DNA from: an uncultured Lentisphaeria bacterium
GTDB taxonomy: Bacteria; Verrucomicrobiota; Lentisphaeria; Victivallales; Victivallaceae
Direction: 5' to 3'
Assembly: GCA_949298665.1 (NCBI GenBank)
Contig: CASFXO010000367.1
Coordinates: 1 to 6,196 of the forward strand
Length of the DNA stretch: 6,196 bases
The position numbers and the translations under genes were made by a program. Of the stretch, positions 1 through 4,347 are shown in pieces; position 1 is the stretch's first letter, and each line of letters opens with the position of its first letter. The notes below the pieces were generated by a model. That model did not search any database. It had not been told where the DNA came from and saw nothing but the letters and a program-made list of their open reading frames with translations.

Positions 1-2
1 GG

Positions 3-437
3 GGCATCGATCAGGAGGAGATGTACCGTCGTTTAACGGAGAAATACCGGCGTCTGGCGCGGGAGCTCGACGTCCGGATGATTCCGACGGGGGACGCGGT
101 GCAGCTGGCGCGCCGGGCGCAGGGGGACCGGGCATTCCGCCCGTATCCGCAGGAACTGCTGCGGACGCTGCGCTGGCCGGACCTGCCGCCCCAGGCGGGC
201 GCGGTGGTGGGCCGTTGCTTCTGGGAACGCGACGAGGCGGGACACTGGCGGCTGCGGCGGGATCTGATTCATCTCAACTGCCGGGGGCAGTATCTGCAGG
301 CCTGCGTCTGGTTCGCCTTTCTGTTTGAACGGCCGGTAACGGAAATCTCCTGGGTTCCGGAAAATCTCGACGTGGATGATGCGGCGTTCCTCCGGACGGT
401 GGCGGCTGCGGCGGTGGCGGGACGGGACTCGTTGTAA
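3..437 (+). CDS. DUF4886/SGNH-like protein, C-terminal part (5' truncated)
   Basis: The reading frame is open from the left edge (in frame from base 3) to a TAA at 435-437, so only the last 145 or so residues are visible. The ATG at base 21 is preceded by an AGGAGGAG run that looks like a ribosome-binding site. However, the frame continues upstream as GIDQEE, and the segment reads as the C-terminal end of a larger domain, so I treat it as truncated rather than starting there. Counting from that Met, a D81-L-I-H84-L-N segment followed by RGQYLQACVWF resembles the last block of SGNH-type hydrolases, where Asp and His complete the catalytic triad, and is typical of DUF4886 proteins. The helix before it (RLARELDVRMIPTGDAVQLAR) also fits that family. 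If this is right, it is an esterase-like protein of unknown substrate. The catalytic Ser block and any signal peptide would lie outside the window. It converges on the HD gene. Family assignment is from memory of the motif, so confidence is moderate. Confidence 0.65.
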   Translation, partial: GIDQEEMYRRLTEKYRRLARELDVRMIPTGDAVQLARRAQGDRAFRPYPQELLRTLRWPDLPPQAGAVVGRCFWERDEAGHWRLRRDLIHLNCRGQYLQACVWFAFLFERPVTEISWVPENLDVDDAAFLRTVAAAAVAGRDSL

Positions 438-443
438 CCGTTT

Positions 444-1034
444 TTAATCGTTCTCGTCCGGGCGGAGTCCGAAGGCACGGCAGAGAGCGTCGAAACGGGC
501 CAGCGGGGCGGGGCCGAACTTCTGCATGGAGCGCCGGATGTGCGACAGGGATTTTTCCCGCATGTCGCCGGATTTGGAAAAGAATTTGTCGGCCAGACAG
601 ATCAGCTGTTCCTCCGGTGTTTCCGGCAGAAAATCCCGTTCCGGCAGCGGCAGCGCTCCGGCGCGGATCTCCGCCGCGGTCAGGCCGCTTCCGGTGTGGC
701 GCTCGCAGATCCGGGCGAACGGCTCCAGGTCCAGACCGTGGTTTTTGCCGTATTCGCGCAGCATCCGGGCGCCGATGATCCCGTGGGCGAGATAGGGTTG
801 ATCCCCCATGCAGAGAATGCCCGGAGCATGGCAGGCCCCAATGCCGATGTCGTGAAGCATGGCTCCGGCGGCCGCCAGCGCCGCGTCCGGTGCCGGTCCG
901 ATGCGGCCCGGATGGCGCAGCAGATCCAGCGCCTTGTCCCGAACCTGAAGCGAATGCCGCAGCAGCAGCCGACGCAGCGGCGTGTCTTCCGGATAGAAGT
1001 ATGTGATGATGACTGATGGATCCGATTTCGCCAT
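444..1034 (-). CDS. HDIG-type HD-domain protein (putative phosphohydrolase)
   Basis: A 196-residue protein of the HD superfamily, whose members are metal-dependent phosphohydrolases. From the chosen Met (MAKSDPS) the metal-ligand pattern is complete: H27, H61-D62 in a literal HDIG motif (AMLHDIGIG), H84 in YLAHGIIGA, H113 in CERHTG, and D149 in ICLADKFFSK. Six ligands of this spacing suggest a dinuclear metal site. The layout (YLAHG, ERHTGSG, LPLPERDFLP, ADKFFSK, RRSMQKFG) matches a widespread small family of stand-alone cytosolic HD proteins of about 180-200 residues whose substrate I do not know. An in-frame ATG lies further upstream at 1083-1085. I prefer 1034 because a GGAG (plus-strand 1046-1049) lies 11 bases in front and a candidate promoter would start transcription downstream of the longer start. 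The gene follows the MBL hydrolase in the same direction after a 115-base gap and ends 6 bases from the convergent DUF4886-like gene. Phosphohydrolase activity is inferred from the superfamily, not shown. Confidence 0.85.
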   Translation of the reverse strand: MAKSDPSVIITYFYPEDTPLRRLLLRHSLQVRDKALDLLRHPGRIGPAPDAALAAAGAMLHDIGIGACHAPGILCMGDQPYLAHGIIGARMLREYGKNHGLDLEPFARICERHTGSGLTAAEIRAGALPLPERDFLPETPEEQLICLADKFFSKSGDMREKSLSHIRRSMQKFGPAPLARFDALCRAFGLRPDEND

Positions 1035-1073
1035 AGGATGTTTTACTCCGCATGATGAAAAACAGTAAGGGAA

Positions 1074-1102
1074 AAAATACTCCATTCCCGGAGCGGATGC
1101 AA
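1074..1102 (-). promoter_or_regulatory. Candidate sigma70-type promoter for the HD gene
   Basis: On the minus strand TTGCAT (plus-strand 1097-1102) and TATTTT (1074-1079) are separated by exactly 17 bases. They match the -35 and -10 consensus at 3 and 4 of 6 positions. Transcription would begin near 1067 and leave a leader of about 33 bases before the ATG at 1034. The same stretch contains CTCC-GGGAAT-GGAG followed by TATTTTTT. This could instead be read as a weak terminator (4-bp stem) ending the upstream MBL transcript, and the two readings are not exclusive. Confidence 0.3.
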
Positions 1103-1113
1103 GGGAGCGGGGA

Positions 1114-1134
1114 GAATTTTCGGCGCGAATTTTC
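1114..1134. repeat. Direct repeat GAATTTTC, 13-base period
   Basis: GAATTTTC occurs at 1114-1121 and again at 1127-1134, separated by GGCGC. The copies are a little over one helical turn apart and lie just upstream of the candidate HD-gene promoter. They stand out as AT-rich in a GC-rich setting. This could be a paired protein-binding site, but a chance repeat of this size is also possible. Confidence 0.3.
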
Positions 1135-1149
1135 CGATCAAGGCAGTGT

Positions 1150-1968
1150 TTACGACCTGCCTTCCGAAGGGAATACCGCTCCCGCTTCCGGCGTCAGGAT
1201 GGCGACTTCCGGCAGCGCCTGTCGGAGATGGCGCGCACTGTCGTCGCCGGTGCAATGCAGCAGTACCAGCGTTTCAATGCCGTACCGGCGGATTGCTGCG
1301 GCGGTCTGTGCCAGCCGCCCGGGCGCGGCGTGGCGCAGATGCAGCCCGCCGATGATCGTACGCACGGTGATTTCCGGCTTCCGGGCGCGGCAATAGTTCA
1401 GAGTATTGATGATGCCGGCGTGACAGCAACCCTGTACCAGCGCGCCGTCGGCGCTCAGCAGCGCCTGTTCGTCGGCGATCCGGTCCGGTTGAATGCCGTC
1501 CGGATCCAGAAAAAACGGTCCCCCGCAATCCTCTCCGGAATGTCTCGGGATCGGGCCGGTCAGAAACAGCCCCGGCCGGATTTCCGTAAAATCCCGCACC
1601 TCGTGCCGCCGGGCCTGCCGCAGCACGCGCCGTCCGTCCTCCGGCAGGGAAAGATCCCGGAGCAGTTGGCCGGGATGACGGCTGCAGCGGGAAACGGCGA
1701 TGCCGGGGGCGAACCAGATCTCCTCCGGCGTCAGATGGCACAGGCCTCCGGTGTGGTCGTTGTGCCCGTGGGAAAGCACGACGCGGGAAACGGTCTCCGG
1801 CGTGATGCGCATTTGCGCCAGATTCGGGAGCAGCGCGCCGCCTGCGCCGGTGTCGAAGAGAAAAGATTCCGCCCTCCATTCCAGCAGCAGCGCCAGCCCG
1901 TGTTCCGCGACCAGAGGCGGCGCGGCGCGGTTGTCGACGAGAACGGTGACGGCGAGGCGGTCGGTCAT
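1150..1968 (-). CDS. MBL-fold metallohydrolase, COG1237 type
   Basis: A 272-residue metallo-beta-lactamase-fold protein. The zinc motif HxHxDH is intact as H67-G-H69-N-D71-H72 in LSHGHNDHTGGL. It is preceded by FLFDTGAGG (37-44) and followed by H183 in GCCHAGIINTL, H210 in IIGGLHL and H238 in LLHCTG. The order DTG, SHGHxDHTGGL, LTGPIPR (137-142), DEQAL (166-170), GC-HAGI, GGLHL, HCTG is characteristic of COG1237. That family is often annotated as 7,8-dihydropterin-6-yl-methyl-beta-ribofuranosylaminobenzene 5'-phosphate synthase, after the archaeal methanopterin enzyme. In bacteria the true substrate is generally unknown and I do not transfer that function. No signal peptide is evident, so it is probably cytosolic. 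The start (MTDRLAVTVLVDN) was chosen because AAAGGA lies 10 bases upstream (plus-strand 1979-1984) and the longer frame to 2121 would run into hpt. It follows hpt by 32 bases and is likely in the same transcript. Family confidence is high, substrate unknown. Confidence 0.88.
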   Translation of the reverse strand: MTDRLAVTVLVDNRAAPPLVAEHGLALLLEWRAESFLFDTGAGGALLPNLAQMRITPETVSRVVLSHGHNDHTGGLCHLTPEEIWFAPGIAVSRCSRHPGQLLRDLSLPEDGRRVLRQARRHEVRDFTEIRPGLFLTGPIPRHSGEDCGGPFFLDPDGIQPDRIADEQALLSADGALVQGCCHAGIINTLNYCRARKPEITVRTIIGGLHLRHAAPGRLAQTAAAIRRYGIETLVLLHCTGDDSARHLRQALPEVAILTPEAGAVFPSEGRS

Positions 1969-2000
1969 GGAAGTGTTTTCCTTTGCGGGGAAGTGCGGGG

Positions 2001-2507
2001 TCAGTCGTCCAGCACGGCGATGCCGGGCAGGTTCCGGTACCGTTCCTCGGAATCCAGTCCGTAACCGACGACGTAACGGTCGGGAATGTGGAATCCGGTC
2101 CAGTCGGCGTCGGCCAGACATTTTTCCGGAATGTGTTTGTTCATGAGCACGCAGCTGCGCACGCTTGCCGCGCCGAGTTCCCGGAAATGGGCGATGGCGC
2201 AGCGCATCGAAAAACCCGTATCCAGAATATCGTCGATCAGCAGTACATGGCGGCCGCGCACCGGCAGTTTCTGGGGGGCGCGCACCGTCAGGGTGCCGGT
2301 GCTGCGGTCGTGGGCATAACTGGAGGCGGCGAAACTGTCGATTTGGAGCGGCAGTTCAATCCGCCGGACCAGGTCCGCGCCGAAAAACAGTGCGCCGTTC
2401 AGGATGACCACCGCGGTCAGCTCTCTGCCCCGATAGAATTCGGTCAGTTCCGCGCCCAGTTCGGTTACCCGCCGGGAAATTTCCTCCGGTGTGATCAACA
2501 TCTTCAT
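2001..2507 (-). CDS. hpt: Hypoxanthine phosphoribosyltransferase
   Basis: Transfers the phosphoribosyl group of PRPP to hypoxanthine (and probably guanine) to give IMP (GMP) in cytosolic purine salvage. The 168-residue length is slightly below the usual 175-185. Visible family marks in order: VVILNGALFFGADLVRRI (33-50), the flexible-loop start SSYAHDRSTG (62-71), the PRPP-binding loop HVLLIDDILDTGFS (87-100), LMNK with K124 near the purine-binding site, and the C-terminal DRYVVGYGLDSEERYRNLP (143-161). The acidic pair of the PRPP loop is Asp-Asp (D92-D93), where Glu-Asp is commoner; this is a conservative change. The first ATG (MKM) was chosen because GAGG (plus-strand 2517-2520) sits 9 bases upstream; the second Met would be 15 away. 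That GAGG lies in the last codons of ade, whose stop is 4 bases before this start, so translation is probably coupled. Xanthine use instead of guanine cannot be excluded. Confidence 0.95.
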   Translation of the reverse strand: MKMLITPEEISRRVTELGAELTEFYRGRELTAVVILNGALFFGADLVRRIELPLQIDSFAASSYAHDRSTGTLTVRAPQKLPVRGRHVLLIDDILDTGFSMRCAIAHFRELGAASVRSCVLMNKHIPEKCLADADWTGFHIPDRYVVGYGLDSEERYRNLPGIAVLDD

Positions 2508-2511
2508 GATG

Positions 2512-4224
2512 TCAAACCTCGATCAGGGTGAATTTTTCCACATCAACCACCCCGCGGTCGGTGATCCGCAGAAAGGGAATGACCGGCAGCGGCAGAAACG
2601 CCAGTTGCAGGAACGGGGTTTCCAGCGGGCAGCCGGTCAGGCGGGCGGATTGATGAATCCGTTCCAGTTCCCGGGCGACTTCCGGAAAACTCTTCTCCGA
2701 CAGCAGACCGCCGACCGGGAGCGGCATGACATCCACCGCCTTGCCGTCCCGGGCAACGGCCAGACCGCCCTGCGTTTCGATCAGGGCGTTGACGGCGGCG
2801 GCCATGTCTTCGTCCGAAAACCCGACCACGCAGAGGTTGTGGCTGTCGTGACCGATACTGGTGGCGATGGCGCCGGAACGCAGGCCGAAGCCCCGGACGA
2901 AACCGAGGCCGATATGCCCGTTTTGTCCATAACGCTCCAGAACCGCGACCTTGAGGATGTCCTGTTCCGGTACGGCCTGTTTCTCGCCGTTTTCGCAGGG
3001 GAGGCGGCATTTCAGAAAATCCGTGGTCAAAGACAGTTCCCGGATGCCGATCACCGGTGTTTCCGGACGGGTGGAACGCACCCGGAACGCTTCGGCGGAG
3101 ACTTGATCCCGTTTGACCGAGTGCCGGAACGGCGCGGGCGAGGGCGCCGGAGGACGCGCGGCGAACAATGCGTCGTCCACCACCCGGCCGTCTTTGATTA
3201 CCTGCGCCACCCGGCATTGTTCCAGATCGGAGAGCAGCACGATATCCGCCCGGAATCCGGGCGCCAGCAGGCCGCGGTCGCGCAGCCCGAAGTGCAGCGC
3301 GGGCGAGTGACAGGCGATCCGGTAAACCGCCAGCGGATCGGCCCCGGCGGCGATGGCCCGGGCAATCATGCGGTCCAGATGGCCGGAATGGACAATGTCC
3401 AGCGGATTGCGGTCATCGGTGCAGAAGCAGAGGAATGGTGCATTCTGCACGTTGATCAGCGGCAGAAGCGTATCCAGATTGCGGGCGACCGAGCCTTCCC
3501 GGATCAGAATCTGCATGCCTTTGCGCAGCTTTTCCATCGCTTCATTCCAATCACTGCATTCATGGCAGTTGCGTACTCCGACGGCGAGATAGGCATTGAG
3601 GTCCCGTCCGCCGAGAAGGGGGGCATGGCCGTCGATGTTGCCGGTGCCGGCGGCGAGTTTTTCGAGCACTTCGGGATCTTTATGGAGCACGCCGGGCACG
3701 TTCATGAATTCGGCCAGTCCCGGAGCGGCGGGATCGGCGGCATAGCGGCGGACGGTTGCGGCGGAGAGCGCTCCGCCCGCGGTCTCCAGATGAGTGGAGG
3801 GGACGCAGGAGCTGATCCGGACGCGGAGATCCATGATCATGCGCCGGGCGCACTCCTGAAAATAATCCAGCGCCGCCGCTCCGGCGACATTGACCAGTTC
3901 GTGAGGGTCGCAGAAGGCGGTGGTGACGCCGTGCGACAGCACGCAGTGTTCGAATTCGTACGGAGTGATCATGGAGGATTCGACATGCACGTGCGCGTCG
4001 ATGAAACCCGGCACGGAGATGAGGTCGGAGCCGTCGATTTCGTTTTTTCCGGAATAGGTTTCGCCGACGCCGACGATGCGGTCGCCGCAGACGGCGATGT
4101 CGCCGGTGATCGTTTCGCCGGTGGTCAGACAGAAGATCCGGGTGTTCCGGATGACCAGATCCGCGGGTTCGAGGCCGCGGGCCTGATCGATGATGCGGGC
4201 CAGTTGGGCGCATTCGGCTTTCAT
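2512..4224 (-). CDS. ade: Adenine deaminase
   Basis: Hydrolyses adenine to hypoxanthine and ammonia, feeding the hypoxanthine phosphoribosyltransferase encoded directly downstream. It is an amidohydrolase-superfamily metalloenzyme of 570 residues, against roughly 575-590 for the E. coli and B. subtilis enzymes. Motifs in order: beta-sandwich strand DLVIRNTRIF (22-31), metal-site PGFIDAHVHVESSM (72-85; H78, H80), CDPHE (105-109), AEFMNVPGVL with E172, DGHAP (198-202), HEC (221-223), FCTDDR (267-272) with catalytic-type Asp, the return strand GFRADIVLL (323-331), and C-terminal-domain blocks SIGHDSHNLCVVG (456-468) and QGGLAVA (485-491). The C-terminal domain beyond about 400 separates Ade from other amidohydrolases. 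The ATG at 4224 (MKAECAQLAR) was chosen because GGAG lies 6 bases upstream. In-frame ATGs at 4245 and 4323 would add 7 or 33 residues but lack a clear ribosome-binding site. It lies downstream of uup after 123 non-coding bases. Confidence 0.96.
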   Translation of the reverse strand: MKAECAQLARIIDQARGLEPADLVIRNTRIFCLTTGETITGDIAVCGDRIVGVGETYSGKNEIDGSDLISVPGFIDAHVHVESSMITPYEFEHCVLSHGVTTAFCDPHELVNVAGAAALDYFQECARRMIMDLRVRISSCVPSTHLETAGGALSAATVRRYAADPAAPGLAEFMNVPGVLHKDPEVLEKLAAGTGNIDGHAPLLGGRDLNAYLAVGVRNCHECSDWNEAMEKLRKGMQILIREGSVARNLDTLLPLINVQNAPFLCFCTDDRNPLDIVHSGHLDRMIARAIAAGADPLAVYRIACHSPALHFGLRDRGLLAPGFRADIVLLSDLEQCRVAQVIKDGRVVDDALFAARPPAPSPAPFRHSVKRDQVSAEAFRVRSTRPETPVIGIRELSLTTDFLKCRLPCENGEKQAVPEQDILKVAVLERYGQNGHIGLGFVRGFGLRSGAIATSIGHDSHNLCVVGFSDEDMAAAVNALIETQGGLAVARDGKAVDVMPLPVGGLLSEKSFPEVARELERIHQSARLTGCPLETPFLQLAFLPLPVIPFLRITDRGVVDVEKFTLIEV

Positions 4225-4265
4225 GCAGTTCTCCGATTGGTTCATGATGTCATACCGGGAGAACT
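4225..4265 (-). promoter_or_regulatory. Inverted repeat covering the ade ribosome-binding site
   Basis: On the minus strand AGTTCTCC (plus-strand 4258-4265) and GGAGAACT (4227-4234) are perfect 8-base complements with a 23-base loop. The downstream arm contains the GGAG Shine-Dalgarno that sits 6 bases before the ade ATG. A transcript spanning both arms could therefore hide the ribosome-binding site. A short inner pairing GGT/ACC inside the loop could extend the structure. The loop also holds an in-frame ATG (4243-4245). The repeat is seen directly; the role in translation control is inferred. I could not match it to a purine riboswitch. Confidence 0.5.
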
Positions 4266-4290
4266 TACTGCCTGACGGGCAGGTTTGCAA
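4262..4290 (-). promoter_or_regulatory. Candidate ade promoter with a palindromic spacer
   Basis: On the minus strand TTGCAA (4285-4290) and TAAGTT (4262-4267) are 17 bases apart, matching -35 and -10 only weakly (about 3 of 6 each). The spacer is largely an inverted repeat, CTGCC-loop-GGCAG (4268-4282), with a 5-base loop. This would suit an operator overlapping the promoter. A start near 4255 would leave the upstream arm of the neighbouring ribosome-binding-site repeat untranscribed. The box matches are poor, so this is only a candidate. Confidence 0.25.
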
Positions 4291-4305
4291 CCACTTTTCG
4301 CGAAA
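4282..4305. repeat. Cluster of short palindromes upstream of ade
   Basis: TTTCGCGAAA (4296-4305) is a perfect 10-base palindrome. It is followed by the quasi-palindrome GGTT-TGC-AACC (4282-4292), which overlaps the candidate -35 box. Together with CTGCC/GGCAG at 4268-4282, three dyads fall in under 40 bases. They may be binding sites for a dimeric regulator. No match to a known operator, including the E. coli PurR consensus, was convincing. Confidence 0.3.
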
Positions 4306-4347
4306 CTTCCCCGGAAAAATCAACCTCGATTCCGGCCGGCGGCGGTT

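Noticed and set aside
21..23. ATG at 21 as the true start of the leftmost gene
   Set aside because: An AGGAGGAG precedes it, but it directly abuts the ATG. The frame is open to the edge, and the protein looks like the C-terminal end of a longer SGNH-like domain.
424..446. Possible bidirectional terminator between the convergent DUF4886-like and HD genes
   Set aside because: There is a run of five Ts at 441-445, but the only stem in front (ACGG/CCGT with a long loop) is too short to support.
274..1053. 259-codon minus-strand frame overlapping the HD gene
   Set aside because: It is low-complexity Arg/Pro/Ala/Gly-rich translation in another frame. The complete HD metal-ligand set lies in the 444-1034 frame.
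1228..2064. 278-codon plus-strand frame opposite the MBL gene
   Set aside because: It has no family motifs and lies wholly opposite a well-supported gene. It is a composition effect of GC-rich codons.
2491..4275. 594-codon open frame on the plus strand opposite ade
   Set aside because: It is an antisense shadow of ade in GC-rich DNA. The protein shows no recognisable motifs, whereas the minus-strand frame carries every adenine deaminase motif.
4315..4333. Possible terminator after uup
   Set aside because: On the minus strand AATC-GAGGTT-GATT is followed by Ts, but the stem has only four Watson-Crick pairs plus two G-U pairs, so it is too weak to call.
4225..4347. Purine riboswitch upstream of ade
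   Set aside because: I looked for the conserved three-way-junction core of the guanine/adenine class (TATA...TATGG...CTACC) and did not find it on the minus strand.
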